Source of the DNA: Pterois miles
Taxonomy: Eukaryota; Chordata; Actinopteri; Perciformes; Scorpaenidae
Reading direction: 5' to 3'
Assembly (NCBI GenBank): GCA_947000775.1
Contig: CAMQGK010000567.1
Span: 1,235,001 to 1,299,000 of the forward strand
Length of the DNA stretch: 64,000 nt
The notes under the pieces are model-generated. The model ran no database searches. It worked only from the letters and a program-made list of their open reading frames with translations, and was not told the origin of the DNA. The position numbers were made by a program, and so were the translations under genes. This document shows positions 46,616 to 58,100 of this stretch, piece after piece (the stretch's first letter is position 1; each line of letters opens with the position of its first letter).

Positions 46616-47712
46616 ATGGTCTGTTATACATAACAACAGACTGTTATACACAACAGACTGTTATACATAGCAATAGTCTATTACATACAACAATGGTCTG
46701 ATATACATAGCAACAGTCTGTTATACATAGCAACAGTCTGTTATACATAGTAGTGGTCTGTTATACATAACAAAGGTCTGTTATACATAGCAATAGTCTA
46801 TTACATACCACAATAGTCTGATATACATAGCAACAGTCTGTTATACATAGCAACAGTCTGTTATATATAGCAGTGGTCTGTTATTTATAACAATGGTCTG
46901 TTATACATAGCAATGATTGGTTATATGTTGCAACGGCCTGTTATACACAACAAAGGTCTGTTATACATAGCGTTGGTCTGCTATGCACAGCAACAGTCCG
47001 CTATTCATAGCAATGGTCTGTTATATATAGCAATGATCTGCCATATATGGCAACAGTCTGCTATACATAGCAGCAATCTGTTATACACAGTCTAACAGTC
47101 TAACAGTCTGTTATACATATCAATGGTCTGTTATACATAACAACGGTCTGCTAAACAACGGACATAGCAGACATAGCAACAGTCTGTTATACATAGCAAC
47201 GGTCTGTTATACATAACAACGGTCTGCTAAACAACGGACATAGCAGACATAGCAACAGTCTGTTATACATAGCAACGGTCTGTTATACATAACAACGGTC
47301 TGCTAAACAACAGACATAGCAGACATAGCAACAGTCTGTTAAACATAGCAACAGTCTGTTATACATAGCAACGGTTTGTCATACATAACAACGGTCTGTT
47401 ATACATAACAACAGTCTGTTATACATAGCAACAGTTTGTTATACATAACAACGGTCTGTTATACATAACAACGGTCTGTTAAACATAACAACGGTCTGTT
47501 AAACATAACAACGGTCTGTTATACATAACAACAGTCTGTTATACATAACAACGATTTGTTATACATAACAACGGTCTGTTATACATAACAACGGTCTGTT
47601 AAACATAACAACGGTCTGTTATACATAACAACGGTCTGTTAAACATAGCAACAATCTGTTAAACATAACAACGGTCTGTTATACGTAGCAACAGTCAGCT
47701 ATAAAGAAATAA
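46616..47712. repeat. 20-bp minisatellite array with higher-order repeat
   Basis: About 50 copies of a unit close to TCTGTTATACATAACAACGG. The left half is more diverged and the right half more uniform. Around 47148-47375 a 76-bp block (CTGCTAAACAACGGACATAG and so on) recurs exactly spaced at 47148, 47224 and 47300. Flanking sequence (46,440-46,610 and 47,700-47,790) looks like the ends of an interspersed repeat in which the unit expanded. Confidence 0.95.
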
Positions 47713-47790
47713 CAGACTGTAGGACGCCATGACTGACCAATCAGAATCAAGTATTCAACAAAGCCGTGTCATTAATTTCGTTAATACATA

Positions 47791-50095
47791 CGTTTAACCA
47801 TCTCTGGTGGGTTAATTGATGATATCTGTGGTAAATGTGTGATTTTTACAATCATTGTAAACTTGTGATAAAGTTGATGTGAGGAAAAGTGATTTTCTTG
47901 TGTTGATAAATCATTATTGGACAGGCACTTTACCAGCTGCTAAAAAGAAGCACTCTCACAAATTGCTAATTTAAGCACTATTTCAAAGTGGTACTTACTA
48001 GATATATTTCTTCAGGGTTAGGGTCACCCAAATACACTCAAGATATTTTCTCACTTACCCCTCGTGGTATATTTTTCCTTCTATCTGCTGAGATTTTGCG
48101 ATATTTGCCACTGAAATTTGTCATCTCCAGCACAATGGGAAGTTCTTTAAAGGCACGTCCACACTAAAATGACGATTGTCTCACAATGAAGCTTCCACAG
48201 TGACATACAAATAGAGCTATTTCATGCAAACATTTTGACTTATCAAAGCAGGAGAAGGCATTATAATCAATAATTTACTGTTTTTATGATCTATTGTCCT
48301 ATGCTTGTTTTCTTTGTTTTGCTTTAGTTTCTGTTTTTATGTACTCCACTATGGTCCTTGAGGCACTCCGGTCTTGCTTTTTGCATAACCTGTAAGGAGA
48401 GGACTGACAGTAAACTTAGATTTAAAACAATGATGGCTGCATATATACAGTATATAACCATAATCTGTCGGACTATGAAGTGCTCTACAAAAGTTTGCAG
48501 ACAGTTGCGAGACAGGAGTACGTGGCAAATATGCTGTTCAGATAAACTGTGTGTGAGGTCGCTGTCTTCTTAGCCACCAAGCTAATTAGCAGGTAGCAAG
48601 CTTGTTAGCCCAAAGAGCGTTCCCTCTCTTAATTAAAACTCTTTATTGGATGAAATGATCTACAATCCCAAGTGTACGATGTCAGGGGAGAGAAAACGAT
48701 CCTGTACATAAAAACTAGTACTGAGCAGACGGACCAGAACTAACATGTAGGTCTACCGACTGTCTAGTGTGTGATCTCGCAGAAATCCGGGAAATAACTA
48801 CAACCTCTTAACAGCACTTGGTGACAAATAATGTGTTAAAATGACATGGCGCCACCTCAGAAACTATTTAGACTTTTAGTCACAGGCGACAAAGCTGCCT
48901 TGCTAGGACTGAAATGATGGTGGTAGGCCTATGTTTGTTACATTGCTCATATTTCTGCGAGATCAGGCTGGTGTTCACAGTGAGCTCACCAGCAGTAGTT
49001 CAACTCAGTAGACACTTTAATCGACACATAGTCAGATAAAATGGGCACTGACTCATATTGCCATTCAGCAAACCTGAAGTATGAAGCCTAGCACTGAAGA
49101 AGATTTCACAACAAATTAATTGTATCTTGTCATGTTAACTGTAATATTAGCCACAATATAAAACATGTGGTTCACCTTTTTTAAATGAAGGCAAAGCGCA
49201 TATGTTGCAATGCGATCAGCATCTAGTAAAAACTACCAATGAGTGTTTACTGAAAATGATCCCCGAGACTGGTTTGGCTGAGATCGGCATATCAGTAGTG
49301 CAGTATCTATATCTCCACACCCTCCACACCAGAAGACAATCATAGTGCCTGCCTAGAGTACAACCACATCAACCAGCCATCCTGCACATGTTGTCACCAG
49401 TAAAACCCAGCAGAGGTCAGCATTGCAACACCCAGAAACCTCATAGTGAACAGATTTAAACTGCTCATTCAAACAATCCTCTACTCTGGTTTTGTGTGAA
49501 AGTTTGCTTAGTAACTTGTTTCCTGGATATGTGTAAATCTATTTTACAGCATCTGGATTATACTTAACATCCAATCAAATTATAAACTGCAGACTATGCC
49601 TTTAATACCTTACATAATAATAGGATAGCAGTTTAGATTCTGGGTGACATGAATGCAGATGTGTTGATATCCTGTTCTTCTCCAGTGCTCCCACAGTTGC
49701 TTTAATCATTTCAGCATCAATGATCCAAAACTTGGGATATGTGTAGGCTATGAATATTTTTTTGTAAATTTAATTTTTTATAAATAAAATGTGTGATTTT
49801 AAAAGTAAATGATTTGTTCTTGTAGTTGTGTTTTAGACTTGTGTCAGGTATCAGTAATGAAAAAGATGTTCATGTTCATTAACAGTCTGCACAGAGCTGC
49901 TGTGGTTACCACAAGGGGGCGACCTCCCTCCATTTAAAAACTTTATTTAGATTTCTTCATGCTGTCATCACAATGAAAACCTGTGATACTGTTAGGTGAA
50001 ATTATGTAGGATTACACATCACATATACTTGGACAAACACGGTAGAGTTCACATGCCGGATAAAGTGCCAAAAGGATTTCGTTGTTCTCAGTAAA
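47791..50095. other. no gene recognised; 15-bp inverted repeat
   Basis: Apart from TGATCTCGCAGAAAT at 48772-48786 and its inverse at 48951-48965, nothing is recognised across 2.3 kb. Confidence 0.45.
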
Positions 50096-50432
50096 AGAAG
50101 AAGAAGAAGAAGAAGATCAACCTTTATTAGTCCCACAGTGGGGAAATTCAATTTACACTCTGTTTAACTTATACATGGTACATGCACACAAACACACACA
50201 CACATGCAGTAATGGAGAGATGTCAGAGTGAGGGGGCTGCTCCAGACAAGCGCCCCGAGCAGTTGGGGGTTTGGTGCCTTGCTCAGGGGCACCTCGGCAG
50301 TGCCCAAGAGGTAAACTGGCACCTCTCCAGCTACCAGTTCACACTCAGTTTTTGGTCCATGTCGGGATTTGAACCGGTGACCCTCCGGTTCCCAAGCCAA
50401 CTCCCTACAGACTGAGCTACTGCCGCCCCCAA
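50096..50432 (-). mobile_element. tRNA-derived SINE with CTT tail, copy 3
   Basis: Nearly identical in layout to the copy at 30 kb: tRNA head at the right end (TAGCTCAGTCTGTAGGGAG on -), B-box region GGTTCAAATC, GAATTTCCCCACTGTGGGAC, then CTT repeats. High similarity between the two copies suggests recent activity of this SINE family. Confidence 0.9.
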
Positions 50433-50705
50433 AGATGTACTATATTCTGTACATTTTATGATGAAATTCATTCAGTAATACTTACAAAATTAAAGCTTCC
50501 ACTTTCACTGAAACCAAGCTTTAAAGCAAAGGCATAATTTACTGTTCCCCCCTTTTGAGGTTTTGTGCCTGTACTGTGTCTCCACTCACCTTTGAAATCG
50601 AAACTCTGTTTTGAAGCATTGTGAAACCAGTGTCTACTCAACGGATATTTAATATAACCTCAAGATCAACAAGAAGGGAATCCCACGAGAAATGTTGTGT
50701 TGTGT

Positions 50706-51336
50706 AAAAATTAGAGCTGGCAATCAATTAAAATATTCAGTCACAATTAATTTAAGTTTTTTTGTCTGTTTAAAATGTACCTTAAAGGGAGATCTGTCAA
50801 GTATTGAATACGCTTATCAACATGAGAGTGGACAAATATGCTGCTTTATGCAAATATGTGTATGTATTTATTATTGGAAATCAATCAGTAACACAAAACA
50901 ATGACAAATATTGTCCAGGTACTGCATTCGGCATAAAAATGACTATGACTTGCCCCAAACTGACTGTGATTATCATAAAGTGGGCATGTCTGTAAAGGGG
51001 AGACTGGTGGGTACCCATAGAACCCATTTATATTCACATATCTGGAGGTCAGAGGCCACGAACAGTTAAATTTAATACCCTGAGCATCCTAAATTGGTGT
51101 GTTATTTAACCTCCTTCGCAAAAGACTATGACAGAAGTGTAACGTGGTTGGTACCAATGGATTCCTTAAGTTTTCTAGTTTCATATGATACCAGTATCTT
51201 CACTTTCTAGCTTTAAAACTGAGCCGCTACAACCTCCGGAAGCTCTATTGCATTAATGCGTTAAAGAAATTAGTGGCTTAAAAATGATTTTGTGTTAATG
51301 CGGCATTACTGTATTAACTTTGAGAGTCCTAGTAAA
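50706..51336 (+). repeat. AGGGCTGTCAA-family repeat, full-length copy
   Basis: The left end TTAGAGCTGGCAATCAATTA and the right end TTAACTTTGAGAGTCCTAG are imperfect inverted repeats. Inner blocks match 43.8 kb: TTAAAGGGAGATCTGTCAAG, AAAACAATGACAAATATTGTC, TTATCATAAAGTGGGCATGT. Length about 630 bp. No transposase. Confidence 0.8.
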
Positions 51337-51619
51337 AAAACAATGTGAATTTCTGTTAATTTGTTGGAACAATATAGGATTTTGACCATCAGTGTCTGCT
51401 ACATCAATGCATCTAAATGAAACCCAGATGTGAATGTGTTTACCCTGCCGTCTTGCATCCAATAACTCGGCAAGATAAATGAGAAAAAAAATAAATAAAT
51501 AAACCGACAGAGAAACAAAGAGCGAGGTCAGAGTGTGGTAGGTTGAGCTGTGCATGTGTGTGGTTTCATATTGAGTATTCATGTCTCAGTGTGGGTCTGT
51601 CGCTGCGCTACAATGGAGT

Positions 51620-52179
51620 TCAATTTTCCTCCTCAAACTTACACAGAGACACTGAAGAACCAGATCCAGACTTTAACTTGAACCTGAGCATGGGGTAGAG
51701 GGGTTCAGTGAATGTGGTGTTGAAGGTGTGGAGGTGGATCAGTGTGTCAGAGGAGACTCTGTAGAAGGTCAGAACGCCAGCAGGCCAGTCCAGATACACC
51801 CCTACTCTGCCAGCGTCAAAGGACGAGTGGATGCCTCGTATGTCTGTTGTTCTCTTACTGTGACAGGCAGAGTACCCCGTACCAGAACAGAAGAGACCCC
51901 AGGACTTGTTGTTCTCCCCGAGACAACAGTCGTCATACTCTCCTTTCCTTTTGATTCCTTTGTATGCCGCTCCAATGTTGACCCATCCTTTCCACTCCAC
52001 CTCCCAGTAAGAGCGGCCAGTCAGACCATCTCTACACAGAACCTGCTTCCAGTAGTGAAATCGCTCTGGATGGTCGAGGTAAGGCTGAGCCTCCATCACC
52101 TCCGTCACCTTTCTGTTGTCCTCAGACAAAGAGAGCCTCCTGTTCACTGTGTTTGGGTCCAGCGTGAGTTCACAGGCAT
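51620..52179 (-). CDS. NLR exon 14: PRY-SPRY (B30.2) domain
   Basis: A 560-bp terminal exon (186 codons, then TGA at 51620-51622). PRY begins ACELTLDPNTVNRRLSLSED. SPRY motifs are SYWEVEWKGWVNIGAAYKG, SWGLFCSG, VGVYLDWPAGVLTFYRVSS and a hydrophobic LYPMLRFKL end. B30.2 domains are protein-interaction modules, and in TRIM and fish NLR proteins they are thought to take part in target recognition. The acceptor is CCATCAG|AT. No polyadenylation signal could be assigned with confidence. Confidence 0.92.
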
Positions 52180-55100
52180 CTGATGGGACAGCAACACACA
52201 ATACAGCTTGACTTGTACTGGCTAATTCATGATTCCTTTGGCTATTAATTATTGTACAGTAACTCTGCCGAAGTGGTTGTGTTTGTTGTCTTTGGTTGCA
52301 TATTTTTTTCCCCCAATGTCTCAAATTATGCTATCTGATTTCACTCAAACCTGAAAGTTAAGTTTTTGATGTGGTCATTTATAACATTTTGGTTTAAACT
52401 GAGACATGGAGGCAAATCATCTTCACCGTAGTCATTTTGAATGTTTTTTTCCTTTTTCATCTCTCCTTTAACGAATGTCATCCAACCTCACCAAGTGCAC
52501 CCACTTCGACTGTTATCGGGCCATTAAATAGGCGTCATCAGTCGCTATAAGCACCATAGATGTGGGTCATTAGGGGCCTACTACCTACTTTGTAAAAGTG
52601 AAAGTGAAACTTAAAAGCAACACATTTTAATATGTAAAACTGAACACAAACAAAAAGACTCCTTTAGGTTTAGGCTGAAAAATACACTTTGTTAAGTTTA
52701 GGGAAAAACATGTTTGGGGGTGAAATAACTATGAAAGACAACTTCACATTGTTGGTTTCAACCAATTTCACACCATCTACTGTATACAGCTGTCTTCTGC
52801 TTCTTCTAGTTACTACAATCACTAGAGGTCGCTGTCGTGTTCAATTAGTGATCTACCATGTGAATAGATGCTAAAACCTACTAGTGGGTGTAGTAGGCCC
52901 CTACTGCCCCACATCTCTGAGGCTTATAGTGACTTATAGCCTGACAAGAGTCTAATCAGCTGCCAAGTTTGGTATTGCATTTCGGTTATTAAGTATTGTC
53001 TGTTTATAACTCTTGGCAGCTATGTGGTTGCATATCTATATTAGCTGCTACTGACTTTAAGAATACGTCAGGAAACCTCAACTTACACATGAAGGGTTTC
53101 ACGCGATGCCTTCCACCATGGTCAACACTGAAGCAGAGGAGACACAAAAAATAAAGTGAAGTGCATATAGACAAATCTACACACTGGGTAACTGTACGCC
53201 AGTGAAACCTACCAGAGAGTGTCCAGTCTCCAGTGTGGATCCCCCAGTCCAACAGAGAGCAGCCTCACCCCTGAGGCTCCTGGATGATTATAGCTGAGGT
53301 CCAGCTCTCTCAGATGGGAGGGGTTGAAGCTCAGAGCTGAGGCCAGAGAGGCACAGCCTTCTTTTGTGACCTGACAGCCTGACAACCTATACATAAATGT
53401 ATAACAGTCATACACAGCACACACATGTGTCACATGACATACTATCGAGTGGCCTATACTGTATCTTCAGTTAGTTGTGATAATACACTATACTGCTAAT
53501 GGGCAAATGTTCAACAATAAAAACAACTGACTTAGTGATCAAAGTAGTGTTTTTGATTCTCCAGTCAATATCTCCTATGAATTTTACACATCCACATGAT
53601 AATTCAGATCTCAATAAGTCAAAGAAATGAATACTGTAACCAAACCAAAAGTGTCTGACCATAGCAGTCCCTTGAGGCTGTAATGCTCATTAAAAACTTG
53701 AATACCAATCATTGAGCAATGAAAAATATGACGAAAACTTGGGTTAACAGCCGGATTATGATGTAGCTATGCAGCCTATGGATGCAGCCAGCATAGGCTA
53801 CACCATAGCTGACATGCAGCACCTCAAAAATGTAACGATGCATTTTTGTGTGGTTGTGGCATGTGGAGGCCACAAGAACTGTGACTAGTCAGCTTTGGCT
53901 ACTTATGGATATTCTCTACAAGTTTCCAAGATATTGTTGAGAAATGTAAATCAAGCAAAGTCAGCTACACTGGAGACCTCCTGCTCACTGTTTCCCCTCT
54001 CTCTATCACTGTGAAAAGGGCATTTTACATCATTTTCAGCTTCCTTTCATTGACTGCCTATCAATGTGAGATGTAACCACCCCTTCTTACCTGCCTGTTT
54101 TCCTTAAACCTTATACTCCAATCAGGTTTCTCTGTTCTCTGGACTCCAGCGAGCAAGCCAAACGGCCTTTTACTATCATACCACCTTCTTATGGAATAAC
54201 CTCCCGATGGACATCAGACAGTCAGACTCTCTCTCTCTCTCTCTCCCTCTTTCTCCACTCATTCAAAATAAAAGTTTTTCAAACTAAAAGCCCCTTATCT
54301 TAAGTCACTGTCACTGTATCTTAACAGGAAACTAGAGATGGACCTCGTTTTTCAAAATAATATTGCTCTAAGTACAACTATTGTTAGGGCTTCGACTTCA
54401 GCTTTTTTTCTTATTCCAACAAAGACAATTAAAGGACATCTGAACTCCTTCACAGTACATTTAAACTCTTGTCTAGTCTTGCTCTAAAACTCCCATTTGA
54501 ACCACTTTCATTGCTTACAATAAATTTTGCATCCTTCATCCCTTTCCCACTTCCCCAACTATTCATTCAGCTTTAGCTGCTTTTTCATGCATTTTAAAAC
54601 CTTGTCCGTTGAATCATACTCCATCCAAAACCTTAAAAAATTTCATATCTTTCATACATTATTGGAATTATTACATTTTTCAGTGACATTGAAATTCACA
54701 CAAATTAACCCGTTCCCAATTTTCCAACTATTCCTATTACTTCTTCTTCATATTTAAGTCAGCAATTCAATGTTCAGCTTTTCAGCATCCAGCATTCACA
54801 CTGCAGTTTCTTGATAAATTGCCCTCTCTAGTTCCTATTGATAGCGGGTTGAGTCTAACACATCTGTGAAAAGGCAAAACTGTGGATGCCAAAGATCTGC
54901 CTTATTGACCATGTATTGAGTTTGTGACCACTAACCGCAGAGTTTCCAGTCTACACTGTGGACTCGCCAGCCCAGTAGTAAGCAGCTTCACTCCTGAATC
55001 CTGCAGAGCATTGTCACTCAGGTCCAGCTCTCTCAGACTAGAGGACAGGGAGTTGATTGAGGTCAGAGCTTCAGCGTTTTTCTCTGACAAGTTACAGCCT

Positions 55101-58100
55101 CTCAACCTGACAAGGAAAATACAAATCAGGCACAGGAAGTACACACTGCTTCTTTAATTTCTCTTGTAGAAACAGTCTTTGATATAATTAACTTAGCTGC
55201 ATATCTTCAAATTTTTCACTGGAGGCTTTGACCACTGGCAACAAAAAAATAGATTCTCTAAAATGAGTTGTATATGAAACCAAACAAACCAGCCAACATC
55301 ACCACACAAGTTTAATTGTCCAGTATGAATTAAATTCCATGGGATACAGAGCCCTTGTCTAAACACTTGCTCAAAAGATCTGCTTTACTAATCATGTATT
55401 GAATTTATTCATGACTACTGACCGTAGAGTTTCTAGTCTACAGGATGGACTCCGCAGTGCAGCAAACAGCAACTTTACTCCTGAATCCTGCAGATCGTTG
55501 TTACTCAGGTCCAGCTCTTTCAGATGGGAGGACTTGGATACAAGAACACGGGCCAGAGCTTCACAGCTTCTCTCCGACAGCTTACAGTCTCTCAGGCTAA
55601 AGCAGCATTAGTCACAGAAAACTTGCTGAAAACTTTGCACATGCTTGTATTTTATCACAAGAAAAAATATGACATTAAATACAGAATGTTGGCCTATTTA
55701 TCAGTGTACATACCAGGATATTCTCGAAGATTTGACGACTGGCAGCAGCCTCAGGAGACCATCCTCTGAAGCAGAGTACTTCCTCAAGTCAAACACGTCC
55801 AGGTCTTTCTCCGATGACAGCAAGATGAAGACCAGAGCTGACCACTGAGCCGGAGAGAGTTTGTCTGTGGAGAGACTTCCTGAACTCAGGTACTGCTGGA
55901 TCTCCTCCACTAGAGAATGGTCATTGAGCTCATTCAGACAGTGGAACAGGTTGATGCATCTCTCTGGAGACGGATTCCTCCTGATCTTCTTCTTGATGTA
56001 TTTGACAGTTTCCTGATAGTTCTGTAAACTGCCTCTTGATGGTGTCATCAGTTCTTGCAAAAGGGTCTGATTGGTCTCCAGTGAGAGACCCAGGAGGAAG
56101 CGAAGAAACAAGTCCAGATGTCCATTTGGACTCTGTATGGTCTTCTTTACAGCACTTTGGTAGAGTGGATTTACCTTTGATTTGTCCCACAGTGGAGACC
56201 AGCAAGATTTTAATTGTGGTTCTGACAGCAAGTTGACGCCAGTGTTGATGAATGTCACAAAGACATACAGAGCAGCTAGAAACTCCTGAATACTCAAATG
56301 GACAAAACAGAAGACCTTGTCCTGGTACAGTCCTCTCTCCTCTTTAAAGATCTGTGTGAACACTCCTGAGTAGACTGAGGCTGCCCTGATGTCGATGCCA
56401 CACTCTGTCAGGTCGGATTCATAGAAGATCAGGTTGCCTTTCTGCAGCTGCTCAAAAGCCAGTTTTCCCAGAGACATGATGATCTTGCTGGTCTCAGCTC
56501 CTCCACGATACTTGACATTACCGACTTTGGACTGAACCACCAGGAAGTGGATGTACATCTCAGTCAGGGTCTTGGGTAACTCCCTATTTTCAAATGATCT
56601 CAACACGTGGTCTAGAACTGAAGCAGTGATCCAGCAGAAGACCGGGATGTGGCACATGATGTGGAGGCTTCGTGATTTCTTGATGTGGGAGAGGATCCTG
56701 CTGGCCTGCTCCTCCTCTCTGAATCTCTTCCTGAAGTACTCCTCTTTCTGCAGGTCTGTGAACCCTCTCACCTCTGTCACCATGTCAACGCACTCAGGAG
56801 GGATCTGATTGGCTGCTGCAGGTCGTGTGGTTATCCAGAGGCGAGCAGAGGGAAGCAGTTTGCCTCTGATGAGGTTTGTCAGCAGCACATCCACCGAGGC
56901 GGACTGTGTAACATCAGTCAGGATCTCATTGTTGCGGAAGTCCAGAGGAAGTCGACACTCATCCAGTCCGTCAAAGATGAACACAACCTGAAACTCTTCA
57001 AACCTGCAGATTCCTGCATCTTTGGTTTCAGCGAAGAAGTGATGAACAAGCTCCACCAAGCTGTACTTTTTCTCCTTCAGCACATTCAGCTCTCTGAAGG
57101 TGAATGGAAATGTGAACTGGATGTCCTGATTGGCTTTGTCTTCAGCCCAGTCCAGAGTGAACTTATGTGTTAGGACTGTTTTCCCAATGCCGGCCACTCC
57201 CTTTGTCAGCACTGTTCTGATTGGTTGATGATCTCTGCCAGGTAATGGTCGGAAGATGTCTTTACATTTGATCATGGTTTCTGGTCTTGATGGTTTTCTG
57301 GATGCCGTCTCAATCTGTCTGATCTCATGTTCGTTGTTGACCTCTCCACTTCCTCCCTCTGTGATGTAGAGCTCTGTGTAAATGTCATTCAGCAGTGTGG
57401 GGTTTCCTGCTTTCGCGATTCCCTCAAACAGACACTGGAACTTCTCTTTCAGGTTACTTTTGAGTTTTTGGGACACTGCACTAACAGTTCCTACACAAAT
57501 AAACAACAAATGAAACTGTATGAGTAATATAGTCATTTTAGGACACAAGAACACCATGAACTAACTCTGGGATTTAGCTCACCTGTGGTGGGCATAGACC
57601 TTCAGCTGCATGTACAAATAGGGATGTTTTCTTTACTCTTGTTTACTTTACTCGTGCATACTACTGTGCTCAATCATTTCACATGATTATCCATTGAGAT
57701 TGTGCTAATTATTTATGATATCATCATATTTTTTTATAAAAACTTGACCAGCGCTGTAGGGTCGTCACATTTTGTGACCATTTCCCCTTTCTGCCATGTT
57801 GAACCTGTACAATAACTTACTGCTCTGCAGGACATCAGCCAACTCTTCCTGTTTCATTCTCCTCAAGAAGTGCAGCGTGATCTTCAGAAAGGCCCATCGG
57901 CTGCTTGTCGTCTGTTCTTCCTCTTCACCATCCACCACCTCCTCATCCTTCATCTGCCTCTCTGACCGCTCTCTGTAATCTGGACGAAGAACTCTCTGAA
58001 ACTTCTTCAGCTCAGTCTTCATAAAAGTGATGATGTTTTCCTCCAGAAGCTGGAATAATATGTTAAGTATTCATTTAGATGTAGACTTAATGGGACATAG

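Noticed and set aside
46616..47712. Regular short repeats that might suggest a CRISPR-like array
   Set aside because: Units are directly adjacent with no unique spacers, in a vertebrate sequence. It is a minisatellite.
51728..52183. 151-codon plus-strand open frame
   Set aside because: Antisense shadow of the B30.2 exon, whose minus-strand reading has clear PRY-SPRY motifs.
56685..57173. 162-codon plus-strand open frame
   Set aside because: Antisense shadow of the NACHT exon.
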